DNA of 64,000 nt from an uncultured Bacteroides sp. (GCA_902168185.1 CABHOV010000032.1:1-64000); one strand, 5' to 3'. Numbered from the stretch's first letter, positions 16,943 through 26,320 are shown. Notes: generated by a model from the letters alone, not told the origin. Numbers and translations are program-made.

Positions 16943-18154
16943 ATGAAAAGAGAACGAAGAAGAACAATTATAAAGAAGCTGATCGCTATACTTATAGTTA
17001 TACTTTTCGTTCTCTTGATCGGCCGTGTATACCATACGCTATATTATTTTTCAACCACCAGTATTGCAAAAACTCCTACAGAAAAAAAGGATTCGCTTAT
17101 TCTTGCTGTTACCGATTCCCTCGCACTTCCGCTAGATAGTACAACAAGCCCGGGAGTAGCTACCCATGAGCAATATATAGCGCTTGAGGGCAAGTCATAC
17201 CTGGCGTTTCTAAATTTTGTTTCACGGAATCTATACTTCTATGATTTGGTGCACAACGTCATCGCGCGGGTAATTCACCTTGACTCCCTCGGATTCTCCG
17301 CCGAAGATGGCGTACAAGGATTTTGCATGCTCGCAGCTGACTCCATGTTGATCTATAGCTACAAGAAATCACGCTGGACGCTGGTCGATCAACAGAAGGG
17401 AAAACTCGCGCAAGGCGATATCGGTATGGACAAACGTTCCTTTCTTACAGTTTATCCGTTTGTAACCACGTATGCCCCGATGCAATATGATCGCACCAAC
17501 AAGCGGGTATATTTTACGGGCCCCTCTACCGCCCTCGGAGATTATACCCGTGACAAGCAACGAAACGTGCTGATAAGCCTGAACCTGGAAACCGGAGAAA
17601 TCGCCAACCAGGTGAACTACCCGGAAATATATTGGCATGCCAACTGGGGTGGTCTGACCGGCTTCGAGCGGTTGTCATATTGCTTTAATTCAACGGATGG
17701 GCTATTGGTCTTCAGTTTTATGGCCGATCATGCGCTCACGATCTATAACACGCGTACGAAGAAGATACACCTGACGGTTGCTCCCAGCACCTTCTTTTCA
17801 CCACTTGAATCATTCGATTTTCATCCGATGCTGGTAGACTTTCACAAGGATGAAATAGAGCAGCGCTATGCACAGAGCTTTGCATACCTGAATATAGTAT
17901 ATGATCCTTTTCGAAAGATGTATTACCGCTTTACTGACTTCCCTACTGCCTCCGGACAAAAGCAGAATTCTGTTATCCTTTTAACAGACCGCTTTAAAAG
18001 AGTCGGAGAAGTTGTTCTTCCTGTGGATCGATACAGTATCAATAATTTCTTTGTTTCAGAAGCCGGTTTTTTCATAAAGCGAAAAGACACCCACAACGAT
18101 GAATTCCTGGTATATGACTGTTTTCTACCCAAACACATTAACAACTATGAATAA
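16943..18154 (+). CDS. Membrane-anchored DUF4221-like beta-propeller protein
   Basis: A 403-residue protein with a basic N-terminus (MKRERRRTIIKK) and one membrane anchor (about 13-30) but no lipobox, followed by a large periplasmic domain. Repeated strands such as YLAFLNFVSRNLYFYDL and NVLISLNLETGEI resemble the DUF4221 proteins of Bacteroidota, which look like six-bladed propellers. The assignment is by pattern and moderately sure. It begins 55 nt after the peptide gene, and its stop overlaps the CxxC lipoprotein gene. A role in handling or presenting the exported peptide is inference. Confidence 0.65.
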   Translation: MKRERRRTIIKKLIAILIVILFVLLIGRVYHTLYYFSTTSIAKTPTEKKDSLILAVTDSLALPLDSTTSPGVATHEQYIALEGKSYLAFLNFVSRNLYFYDLVHNVIARVIHLDSLGFSAEDGVQGFCMLAADSMLIYSYKKSRWTLVDQQKGKLAQGDIGMDKRSFLTVYPFVTTYAPMQYDRTNKRVYFTGPSTALGDYTRDKQRNVLISLNLETGEIANQVNYPEIYWHANWGGLTGFERLSYCFNSTDGLLVFSFMADHALTIYNTRTKKIHLTVAPSTFFSPLESFDFHPMLVDFHKDEIEQRYAQSFAYLNIVYDPFRKMYYRFTDFPTASGQKQNSVILLTDRFKRVGEVVLPVDRYSINNFFVSEAGFFIKRKDTHNDEFLVYDCFLPKHINNYE

Positions 18155-18650
18155 CTATATATTCACCATACGATATCCTGATAAATGCATACCGGCGATA
18201 CTGTTATGGATAATCATATTCTTTACGAGTTGCCAATCCGGATCTGGGCGATCGGGATACCAGCAGTTTACGAGCGAGATATCCCGGATCTCAAAAAAAG
18301 ACTTAACTAGGTACAAAGCCATTTTTCTGATTCCGTTCTATGGATGTACGGGCTGTATATCTACCGCAGAAAACTACCTGATTATGAACTATGATGAAGG
18401 CAGGAAGAAAAATATACTTTTCATTATTACCGGACACGACTCATTGAAGTCTGCGAAGCTTCGCCTGGGAGAAAAAGCTGCCTCGAATCCAGATGTTTAT
18501 ATAGACACTGACAAAGTAATTGACTGGAATTACCTGAAGCAATATCCCAAACTTCTACTCCTCCAAAACGGCCAGGTTATTTCTGAAAAGGAAGCCAGCG
18601 CTGATACTCCCGATATATATGAAGACTTAGACAAAATAGCCAACTTATGA
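18147..18650 (+). CDS. Thioredoxin-like CxxC lipoprotein
   Basis: A 167-residue lipoprotein. I use the ATG at 18147, which overlaps the previous gene by 8 nt and gives a hydrophobic signal ending in FFTSC (Cys29); an upstream start at 18099 would be deep inside that gene. IPFYGCTGC carries a Cys67-x-x-Cys70 pair after a beta strand, and KLLLLQNGQVISE resembles the final strands of a thioredoxin fold. Location would be periplasmic. In this cluster it could form or isomerise disulfides in the four-Cys peptide; that link is inference. Its stop overlaps the next start (ATGA). Confidence 0.68.
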   Translation: MNNYIFTIRYPDKCIPAILLWIIIFFTSCQSGSGRSGYQQFTSEISRISKKDLTRYKAIFLIPFYGCTGCISTAENYLIMNYDEGRKKNILFIITGHDSLKSAKLRLGEKAASNPDVYIDTDKVIDWNYLKQYPKLLLLQNGQVISEKEASADTPDIYEDLDKIANL

Positions 18651-19756
18651 AAACACTTGAATCCATTCTCAATCCAATTTCCGTGAACGAATTCCTCACG
18701 AATAACTGGTGCAAGGTTCCGTTGTTCCTGTCCAAAAATGATACAAATGTGAACAATCTGATCACCATGGACGAAATAGGTGATCTGCTTGATTCCGAAA
18801 TTCTGATCTATCCGTTCCTGCGTATGGTAGGCGGAGGCGCTGAACTAAATCGCGATTTATATACTGCCAGTTCCATATCGGTGATGCAAACACTCGATCG
18901 CGGAAAAATACTGGACCTGTTCAACAAGGGGAATACAATCGTTCTTCAATCTCCCAATCTATACTTTCCAAAGCTTGATAGACTTCTTGAAGATATCAGT
19001 CGCGAATTGGGTATGCGTGTACACACCAATATATACATAACGCCTGCTAACTCGAAAGGCTTTGATCCGCATGTAGATCCACACGAAGTTTTCGTACTGC
19101 AGGTATATGGCAGCAAGGTTTGGAACCTGTATGATATACCCTACGAGTCGCCTACCAAAAGCATAATGCTTACCAATGCTGACAAGGAAAGATATAAATC
19201 CGGACCTACCCATGCTATAAACCTGCAAGCGAATGATATTCTCTACGTGCCGTGCGGAGTTGTACACGATGCTTATACAACCGACTCTCCATCGATTCAT
19301 ATTACGCTCGGGCTACATCCGCTTCGAAAAATTGATATACTGGAGAAATTTGTAAAGGAGGCGGAACAACATCCATTCTTCAGAAAATCGTTTTTCCCGA
19401 TACAGGATGAATTCAACTCAAATGAATCATTTAACGACCTGATACACGAGTCAACCAAACTGCTCGAAGATATAGTAGCCACTTGCAATAAAGAACGCAA
19501 CCTAAACCTGGAGCAGGAACGGTTTAGCGGTGTATTCAGAAATACCCTGGCGATCGACAGTGTGAATACAGTGGATGACATCAATGCATTTCTCCAAAAT
19601 CACTCCAAAGACTCGCAATATCAACAGCAGGTAAACGATCTGATGCAGGCAATTGAAAGCGGTAAGCTATCCAATGCCAATGCTGCAACGATGGGTAAAA
19701 TAAAATTCAGACTGAAAGACATGGTAAAGCAAGGCTCACTGCAGATGGAACACTAG
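18647..19756 (+). CDS. JmjC/cupin_4-type iron(II)/2-oxoglutarate oxygenase
   Basis: A 369-residue cytoplasmic protein of the cupin_4/JmjC hydroxylase group. The facial triad is visible as His142-x-Asp144 (FDPHVDPHEVF) and His207 (VPCGVVHDAY), set in the usual strand context QVYGSKVWNLY. Family members hydroxylate proteins, for example ribosomal Arg/His residues, and relatives occur in peptide natural product clusters. An acidic core rich in Asp and Asn is a plausible substrate. The C-terminal 130 residues (helical, Gln/Asn rich) are outside the cupin core. It is translationally coupled to the CxxC lipoprotein and ends 6 nt before the next start. Confidence 0.8.
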   Translation: MKTLESILNPISVNEFLTNNWCKVPLFLSKNDTNVNNLITMDEIGDLLDSEILIYPFLRMVGGGAELNRDLYTASSISVMQTLDRGKILDLFNKGNTIVLQSPNLYFPKLDRLLEDISRELGMRVHTNIYITPANSKGFDPHVDPHEVFVLQVYGSKVWNLYDIPYESPTKSIMLTNADKERYKSGPTHAINLQANDILYVPCGVVHDAYTTDSPSIHITLGLHPLRKIDILEKFVKEAEQHPFFRKSFFPIQDEFNSNESFNDLIHESTKLLEDIVATCNKERNLNLEQERFSGVFRNTLAIDSVNTVDDINAFLQNHSKDSQYQQQVNDLMQAIESGKLSNANAATMGKIKFRLKDMVKQGSLQMEH

Positions 19757-19762
19757 GCAGGT

Positions 19763-20605
19763 ATGAACTACTTCTACGAACTCGATCGTGACGTAAGTAT
19801 AAAACGTATTGTTTCACATTCAGATGCCCAGGGGCAGATCAAACCGCTGATAGAAGACGCTTCACAGGTGTCGATACTGGAATGGGAAATCATTACCGGT
19901 CTGATTAGACTGATTACCGATGTATTACACCACTCGCAATGGAGCTTATACTTCAAGCATCCTATGTCGCTAAAAAACGGAAAGTATATATTTCCATTGC
20001 TATTGGTGTCTCATTCGGTAGCCGAAGATACGCAAACAATACACACTTCTCTGCTGCGACATACCACCGCATGGTTGCACGGGAGGTACATGTTTATTGA
20101 ACGTATCCAGGTAAAAGTAGTAACGTACACCGAACTGGAAGTCAACCGGAGCCTTCAGTTCCTGGTAAAGATTATTTACTACCGGGTTGCCGGTATAGCT
20201 ATTGAATCCTCGTTCAGAAATTTCACGATCGGTAGGGACTCGATCCACCTGTTGCCACAAGTTCATCAGCGTGTAGAAGCACTGCGCCAAGCAGTACGTA
20301 CAGCAGCACCCGAAACACTCAGTGCACATATACACTTTGTAATTCGCCTGCTGCTTCGTGCCGCCTTTGAACTGGTAAGTGAAAAGGAACGCATTTTTAC
20401 AAGGGACGTGACTATATGCACACAATCGTTTTGCAAGCACTATCCGGAATATGCAGCCCTGCCGAACATGCTTTTATCGTATCTCACGACGCCTGGCTAT
20501 ACGCTGAACGGCCTTTTACAATCGGTTACCGAGTTCGAGAACCTGCTTCTAACAGAATACAGTAAGATTATTAACGCTGAGAATCATGCTACTGGAAAAA
20601 GTTGA
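19763..20605 (+). CDS. Degenerate nucleotidyltransferase-like protein in the peptide cluster
   Basis: A 280-residue protein without signal peptide. The C-terminal half (LLLRAAFELVSEKERIFTRD, then SFCKHYPEYAA) resembles the helical partner domain that follows minimal nucleotidyltransferase domains. In the N-terminal half I do not see the expected GSxxRG and DxD active-site motifs, so it is probably not catalytic or has diverged; MSLKNGKYIFPLLLVSHS may be the remnant core. It could bind the leader or act as a scaffold. This is pattern-based and uncertain. It is preceded by an AGG-type ribosome site and overlaps the signal peptidase gene by 20 nt. Confidence 0.5.
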   Translation: MNYFYELDRDVSIKRIVSHSDAQGQIKPLIEDASQVSILEWEIITGLIRLITDVLHHSQWSLYFKHPMSLKNGKYIFPLLLVSHSVAEDTQTIHTSLLRHTTAWLHGRYMFIERIQVKVVTYTELEVNRSLQFLVKIIYYRVAGIAIESSFRNFTIGRDSIHLLPQVHQRVEALRQAVRTAAPETLSAHIHFVIRLLLRAAFELVSEKERIFTRDVTICTQSFCKHYPEYAALPNMLLSYLTTPGYTLNGLLQSVTEFENLLLTEYSKIINAENHATGKS

Positions 20606-21695
20606 AGATATAACAGCCCCGAAAGAAACATTGCGTACACTGCTCTGGCGATCCGTCCGGACCATTCTTTATACGGTACTTGCTATATGTATAGTTAGTA
20701 TATTTCTGATCGGGAATTTCAAAGTTACCGGTCCGTCTATGGAAGGAACGCTGTTGGAGGGCGATCGTGTACTGGTTTCCAAACTTCATTACGGAGCACG
20801 TATACCCAGGATACTGCAACTCCCCTGGATCGATCATCGCGACCCATTGCTGGAGTATCTTAACCTGCGTCTATATTCAAATCCTTTAATACCATATCTC
20901 CGAACCGGAGCACTATCGTCGTTAAAGCGTGGCGATATCGTGGTGTTTAACCTGCCGATGCAGGAAGACACATACGAAATAAATGAAGTCATCAATAAGC
21001 GTATTGTTGCACTTCCCGGCGACATCATCTCGCTGGAAGATGGTTTATTTTATTGCAACGATCAACGTGAAGTAACGGATGCCGTCAGTTTTCGGTATGA
21101 TCTTCGCACCCGTAAAAAGCTGGATGCAGCCGGGGCGAAACAATGGGATATATTTGACTATAGAAACCAGGTCAGATTAATTGAGAACCCGTTTATAAAA
21201 GAATACTTTCAGTACGATATATATACTACGGGACTGGGTGCACAAAAGATTGAAAAGGACGCGAACGTACTGAAAATTACCAAACGGGAATCAGACAACT
21301 TTTCGGATTTCAATGCGTACCCGCATTGGTTGCCTTTACATTGGAACAAAGATCATTTTGGAAAGATTATGATTCCCCGCAAAGGTCTAAAGCTGAAAAT
21401 GGATGCCGATAATATAGCACGCTATTTTCCGCTGATCAAAAACCTGGAAGGCAACGATCGTGCAGAGATTCGCCAAGGGAGTCTATACATTGACGATAAG
21501 CCAATAGCCGAATATCAATTCAGAAAAGATTACTACTTCGCGCTGGGTGACAACCGGGATAAATCAATGGACTCCCGCCACTGGGGATTTGTTCCGGAAG
21601 ATCACATCATCGGTAAAGTTGTACTTATATATTTCTCCAAAGATATATACCGGAACGAAATCCGCTGGAAGAGGATCTTTCAGTCTCCACAGTAA
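20586..21695 (+). CDS. Signal peptidase I, cluster-associated
   Basis: A 369-residue type I signal peptidase with one N-terminal membrane anchor (about 26-43). Box B is GPSMEGTLLEGD with catalytic Ser51, box D is NKRIVALPGD with the general base Lys138, and box E is ALGDNRDKSMDSRHWGFV. Length and the long insertion between boxes D and E fit Bacteroidota enzymes. Its position inside the peptide operon, overlapping the previous gene, suggests a dedicated enzyme for the SSA-Cys site of the precursor at 16681 in addition to the housekeeping LepB expected elsewhere in the genome. Confidence 0.92.
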   Translation: MLLEKVEDITAPKETLRTLLWRSVRTILYTVLAICIVSIFLIGNFKVTGPSMEGTLLEGDRVLVSKLHYGARIPRILQLPWIDHRDPLLEYLNLRLYSNPLIPYLRTGALSSLKRGDIVVFNLPMQEDTYEINEVINKRIVALPGDIISLEDGLFYCNDQREVTDAVSFRYDLRTRKKLDAAGAKQWDIFDYRNQVRLIENPFIKEYFQYDIYTTGLGAQKIEKDANVLKITKRESDNFSDFNAYPHWLPLHWNKDHFGKIMIPRKGLKLKMDADNIARYFPLIKNLEGNDRAEIRQGSLYIDDKPIAEYQFRKDYYFALGDNRDKSMDSRHWGFVPEDHIIGKVVLIYFSKDIYRNEIRWKRIFQSPQ

Positions 21696-21718
21696 AATCG
21701 AAATAACCAGATCGCCAC

Positions 21719-24103
21719 ATGGAAATGTTAAAGAACTATATATTTATAGCAGTGCGAAACCTGCTGAAACACAAATTCATTTCTATCGTTAACATCATTG
21801 GTCTTGCTACCAGCATGTCAGTGGGGCTGTTCGTGCTGAGTATGGCAAAAAATGCTTTTGATGTTGACAGCTTCCATCCGCTCCCCGACCGCACCTATCG
21901 AATCACGACCCGGCAATTTACCAAATCAGGTGACTCTGATTATTTTGCAACATCACCTTACCTGCTGGCCAACCACCTGAAAGATCAATATTCCGTTATC
22001 GAGCGTGTCACACGCATTGTGACAGACGTAAATGAATCGGTAAAGACTCACGTGAACAACGAAGAATTTGAGACCGAGAATGTGTTTGCCGATCCTGATT
22101 TCTTCCATGTATTCGGATTCAAACTTGCCACAGGCGATCCACTTCACGCTTTAAGTAAAGCCTATACCGCTGTGCTCAGCAAAGATGCTGCACATCGGCT
22201 TTTCGGTAATCAAAATCCCGTAGGAAAACCGTTGTCAATGGGTAAATATGGTGAGTTTACCGTAACGGGTGTAATGCAAAAGCCTCCGTTCTCTTCGAGG
22301 ATGGAGTACGATGTGTATTTGTCTATGGCAACACTACCTTCACTCACGCAGTCTGACCGTATCAATATTCCGATCGGCTGGGGCGATATCTACAACACGC
22401 AAACCTATATCATTACCAACGAGGACATCACACCGGATGAAGTTGCTCGTATACTCACCGAGACCGATACCTATGCCATGAAACATGCTGTAATGCATGA
22501 AACTGTAGACCACCGGGAATTTATAGCGCAATCTCTTAATGACCTTGTATACTCTCCTACCCTGTACTTCGAATCGCGTAATGCGCGAACGGTTCCGTAT
22601 ATACCGCTGATTATATCCGTCCTTATGCTGTTGCTCGCCGCTTTCAATTATATGAACCTTACTATCGCAAAAATATTCAGTCGCGTAAAAGAGATCGGTA
22701 TTCGGAAAATATCCGGAGCAACGAAAATCCACCTGATTCATCAATTTATCACCGAGGCGATGCTGATTGCCCTGATCTCATTTGGGCTGGCATTGTTCCT
22801 TACGGACTTTATACCACTTACAAGCAATCTTGCGCGGGAAGTCAATCAAGCTCCCGACTTCAAATTATATACCGTATTCTTTGTATTTGCAATACTCACG
22901 GGTTTTGTCTGCGGCATCTTTCCTTCCATCGCGTTATCAAAAGTAAAGCTGACAACAGCATTAAAGAACAAAATTACATTGGGAGAAGCACGCACACCGG
23001 TATGGCAAAAAGCTTTAATAACCATTCAATTCTCGGTATCTCTACTATTCATCACAGTATCGCTGGTTATGATTGGACAAACCCGCTATATATCACGGGC
23101 AGACTACGGTGTGGACCGAAATAATATACTAAACATTACCCTGTCACCGGTGGATATAGCATATTTCAAAAACGCATTGGAGCAGGAAACAACGATCGAT
23201 CAGATTTCAGCATCCTCCGGTCGTCCCGTATTTTCACAGCCCATACATTGCCAGGTACACAACCAGCCTGATTCAATCGATGCTATATATTTCTCTGCGG
23301 ATGAAAACTTTATCCCGGTGTATGGTCTCACCTTGCTGGCTGGCGCCAACTTTTCCGACCGGATGCAAGGCAAGAATGAAACAACTGTTTTAATAAATGA
23401 AGAGGCGGCTTCGCGCCTCAAATACAAAACACCGCTTGAGGCTATCGGACAATCCATTACCATCGATTCCCTTTCCCTAAAGATTACAGGTGTCATTAAA
23501 GATTTTCATGTGCAGGGGCTCAAACAACCTATCAAACCGTTTCTGATCCGGTATATACCCGACAAGTTCTCGACACTTACTGTAAAGGCGAAATCCGGTG
23601 AGATGTATGGAATCTTGCGCAAGGTTCAACAACTATCGGCGGCAGCCAAACGGGACTACCCGCTGGAGTATAGTATATTTGAGAATGATTTTCACAGCAA
23701 TGATTTCATCAAGCTGGATGATTTCAAAATGATCAGTTTCCTCTCGTGCATCACTGTTTTAATCTCCTCACTCGGACTTATCGGTATTGTTATGTTTCAC
23801 ACAAAAGCCCGCGCCAGCGAAATCGGAATTCGGAAAGTCATGGGAGCCAACACCCGTCAGATCACTATACTCATTTCCAGAAAATTTATACTGCTTATTT
23901 TACTAGCATGCTGTCTCGCATTACCGGTTTGTTACATCACATGTGAGTCCATTCTTCAGGAATATACTTACCGGATTCAACCGGGCATACTCCTGCACGC
24001 TGTCGGAGTGGTCATACTGTTGCTTATCGGTCTGGCCGTTATCTGTTCACAAACTATATATGCAGCCTTGCGAAATCCCATCGAAGTGATACGATCTGAA
24101 TAA
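21719..24103 (+). CDS. FtsX/MacB-type ABC transporter permease (two-domain)
   Basis: A 794-residue permease with the Bacteroidota layout: an N-terminal membrane segment (about 20-40), a periplasmic MacB-like core domain, three helices of a first FtsX domain (about 297-400), a second anchor (about 430), another periplasmic domain and a final FtsX domain (about 675-780). The REIGIRK-like segments KEIGIRKISGATK and SEIGIRKVMGANT mark the two coupling regions. No ATPase gene is adjacent, so it must borrow one. It begins 23 nt after the signal peptidase and is probably the last gene of the peptide cluster. It could export the product or confer self-protection. Confidence 0.85.
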   Translation: MEMLKNYIFIAVRNLLKHKFISIVNIIGLATSMSVGLFVLSMAKNAFDVDSFHPLPDRTYRITTRQFTKSGDSDYFATSPYLLANHLKDQYSVIERVTRIVTDVNESVKTHVNNEEFETENVFADPDFFHVFGFKLATGDPLHALSKAYTAVLSKDAAHRLFGNQNPVGKPLSMGKYGEFTVTGVMQKPPFSSRMEYDVYLSMATLPSLTQSDRINIPIGWGDIYNTQTYIITNEDITPDEVARILTETDTYAMKHAVMHETVDHREFIAQSLNDLVYSPTLYFESRNARTVPYIPLIISVLMLLLAAFNYMNLTIAKIFSRVKEIGIRKISGATKIHLIHQFITEAMLIALISFGLALFLTDFIPLTSNLAREVNQAPDFKLYTVFFVFAILTGFVCGIFPSIALSKVKLTTALKNKITLGEARTPVWQKALITIQFSVSLLFITVSLVMIGQTRYISRADYGVDRNNILNITLSPVDIAYFKNALEQETTIDQISASSGRPVFSQPIHCQVHNQPDSIDAIYFSADENFIPVYGLTLLAGANFSDRMQGKNETTVLINEEAASRLKYKTPLEAIGQSITIDSLSLKITGVIKDFHVQGLKQPIKPFLIRYIPDKFSTLTVKAKSGEMYGILRKVQQLSAAAKRDYPLEYSIFENDFHSNDFIKLDDFKMISFLSCITVLISSLGLIGIVMFHTKARASEIGIRKVMGANTRQITILISRKFILLILLACCLALPVCYITCESILQEYTYRIQPGILLHAVGVVILLLIGLAVICSQTIYAALRNPIEVIRSE

Positions 24104-24183
24104 CTTCAGTGTATCAAAAAATATCCCGGAGAACAAGGAACGTCAATATCATTTTCTTTATAGTAAGCCCAGGCGAAGAGCTT

Positions 24184-25044
24184 TTACGTTGAAGACATAA
24201 AATTATCAACAAGCTCCAACACTTCATCAAAATTTGTTTCCAATGCCATGTGCCCTCCTTCCAGTATGTGTACCTGAGCGTTGGGTAAGTCTCTTTTATA
24301 GCAAGGAGCTTCCGCAACATCAAAATATACATCGTACTTACCCCATATTATCAGAGCAGGAGGTTGGAAGGTTCGAAAGTATTCTTGAAACACCGGGAAC
24401 ATTTTCAGGTTATTCTTATAGTCACAGTTTAATTCAAACTGCATGTCCAAATTGCCGGGTCTGCTCATGCGTTCCCAGTCCAGTATCCAGGCTTCGGGGC
24501 TCGTGCGTGCGAGTAATTCTTCTGATAGTCCTAAAGTATACTGTTCCCTTGTACCCTGCTCACTTAAAAATGCATACACTTTCTTTTTCTTTTCTTCCGT
24601 GGGATGCTCCCAATAGTCTATCATTTCACCCCAGATAGGTTCTATTATGTAAGTGTTGCCATTTTGAACAATAATCCGCTCAATCTTTTCAGGATGATCC
24701 ACGCATATTCGAAGTCCAATAGGACAGCCGTAATCATGAAGGTATATGGTGTAAGATTTTAAACCGATCTCTTCGGTAAACCTGTTGATGTATTGGGATA
24801 TATTTTTAAATGTATACTCAAAATTGCTCTTGTCCGGGAAGGCGCTGAATCCAAAGCCAGGATAATCTGGTGCCACGAGATGAAACTTGTCAGCGAGTGC
24901 AGTCATTAAATTTTTAAACATCACCGACGAAGTCGGGAATCCATGGAGCAACAGCAGTGATTGATTTTTTCTATTTCCGGCTTCGCGGTAAAAAATATCC
25001 AAGCCATCCACGGTTATGGTTCTATTAAAAATTTGTCTGTTCAT
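24184..25044 (-). CDS. Alpha/beta hydrolase, haloalkane dehalogenase/epoxide hydrolase type
   Basis: A 286-residue cytoplasmic hydrolase (no signal). The nucleophile position is Asp104 in LHDYG, as in haloalkane dehalogenases and epoxide hydrolases, not Ser. HGFPTSS (34-40) is the oxyanion loop, IWGKYDVYFD holds the acid region and GGHMALE the catalytic His. The cap domain is of normal length. Actual substrate is unknown. It is convergent with the peptide cluster and not part of it. Confidence 0.82.
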   Translation of the reverse strand: MNRQIFNRTITVDGLDIFYREAGNRKNQSLLLLHGFPTSSVMFKNLMTALADKFHLVAPDYPGFGFSAFPDKSNFEYTFKNISQYINRFTEEIGLKSYTIYLHDYGCPIGLRICVDHPEKIERIIVQNGNTYIIEPIWGEMIDYWEHPTEEKKKKVYAFLSEQGTREQYTLGLSEELLARTSPEAWILDWERMSRPGNLDMQFELNCDYKNNLKMFPVFQEYFRTFQPPALIIWGKYDVYFDVAEAPCYKRDLPNAQVHILEGGHMALETNFDEVLELVDNFMSST

Positions 25045-25783
25045 ATGCTTGAGTTTTTTGTTTCAAATTTTCTCAGCCATAAAATCATTATTCTTTATCC
25101 TAACGATACCATTAGATTAATTGACAGTTTCTTTCAGTCAATAGTTCCTTAGAAGCGTATGTTATACTCCAGGTCCGCACCTTGGGGAAATGCATATGCA
25201 CAACACCTTCGGCTAACCAGCTTGCTTAACCAGTGGGCATTTCGCATAGAGAAGCATAAACAAACTAGCAGAGATTTACGCGTGCACATATTTTGATGAC
25301 TATCGCATCATTCCATGAACAGTATGTTACCAAAATACTGTCGTTGTATAGTCTGTACTATCACATATACCTATATGAACGTAAAATATGGTTAGCAATT
25401 ACAGACCTTCAGGTGCATATAACGCGATCCTGTATGTAGTTTGCCGGCAGTCAGCATAAGATCTATAGCGATACATTTGCCCGGTGAATATAATACTTGT
25501 ATGATATCGTTTTAACAACCTGTATAGAATCCAATTGGCTCTCACAAACACATCATCGGGCAAACGAATACAAATGTTAAATGTGCAGGTGCAGGGTGCT
25601 AAAAATATCATGTATTGTCTATCATCATGATCAGAACTCAAAGCCTGGAAAGACCTCATGAACACCCATCCTCTGCTTGCACCCACTACTTGTTGATCAG
25701 CATGATGTTCGTTTAAAACGAAAACACACAGATGGCACATGTACTTGAATACTCTGGACATGGCTAACTTCCTTATACCATAC
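25045..25783. other. Intergenic region with a diverged repeat copy
   Basis: The only structure I can support is 25237-25331, a diverged copy of 48318-48419. The minus-strand frame at 25399-25845 is Cys/His/Tyr/Arg rich, overlaps the next gene and has no recognisable domain, so I do not call it. Confidence 0.5.
25237..25331. repeat. Diverged intergenic repeat, copy A
   Basis: It aligns to 48318-48419 with a few small indels. The best core is TTGATGACTATCG followed by ATCATT in both, and GAGAAGC, ATAAACAAA and AGATTTA also align. The other copy begins inside the last codons of a 37-residue membrane protein gene, so copy A may be the tail of a dead duplicate of that gene plus its downstream region. 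Confidence 0.6.
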
Positions 25784-26299
25784 TTACCAGCTGATTCGCC
25801 AAGTATCGATAGCGATTTCTTCAACTTGCCCACTGTTGATATCAATCATTTCCAGGATTCCCAGCCAAACCCCTATCATCATCTCCTTGACATAGCCAGG
25901 GGAAGGAGCATACATTGTAACGGAACGCTCCGTTGTTTCCAGGATTTTGCGTTGTACCACATCCGCGCTAAAGGCATTTTTGAATCCTTCGGCTTCAAAG
26001 ACAATAAAGTCCAGGGGCGTTTTTAAGTGCGCAGGTAATGCACCGGTCCATTTATTAGTCGGGTATATTCTTTTTCCAAGTTCAATCACCGCTTTCGTTG
26101 GGTCAGGGAACGACTCGCAGTAAATCGCCATACAATCAACAAAAATCGATATATCATAGAACTCCTCCGGATCTAATTCGTGGTGAGTGAGCCCCAGGTG
26201 CTCTTCCAGATAAGCGTCTATGGTTTTTGCGATGTCGGGCGAAGACACTATTGCTAATGTCACGGTCAGGATGGTATATTTCCCTTGCATTAATGGCAT
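25784..26299 (-). CDS. Hypothetical protein coupled to sensor protein
   Basis: A 171-residue soluble protein without a signal or membrane segment. It contains several acidic stretches (ELDPEEFYDI) and a C-terminal segment with SPGYVKEMMIGVWLGILEM. I do not recognise a family; the layout of the C-terminal half is vaguely like small sensory domains of the heme-NO-binding/V4R type, but no heme ligand can be assigned. The gene follows the CHASE/GAF/PAS sensor by 21 nt on the same strand, so it is likely a partner of that protein. Confidence 0.6.
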   Translation of the reverse strand: MPLMQGKYTILTVTLAIVSSPDIAKTIDAYLEEHLGLTHHELDPEEFYDISIFVDCMAIYCESFPDPTKAVIELGKRIYPTNKWTGALPAHLKTPLDFIVFEAEGFKNAFSADVVQRKILETTERSVTMYAPSPGYVKEMMIGVWLGILEMIDINSGQVEEIAIDTWRISW

Positions 26300-26320
26300 A
26301 ATCGTATTTTTTTATGGTGT

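Noticed and set aside
25399-25845. 148-residue minus-strand reading frame
   Set aside because: Cys/His/Arg/Tyr-rich translation typical of a non-coding frame, overlap with the real gene ending at 25784, no domain or signal.
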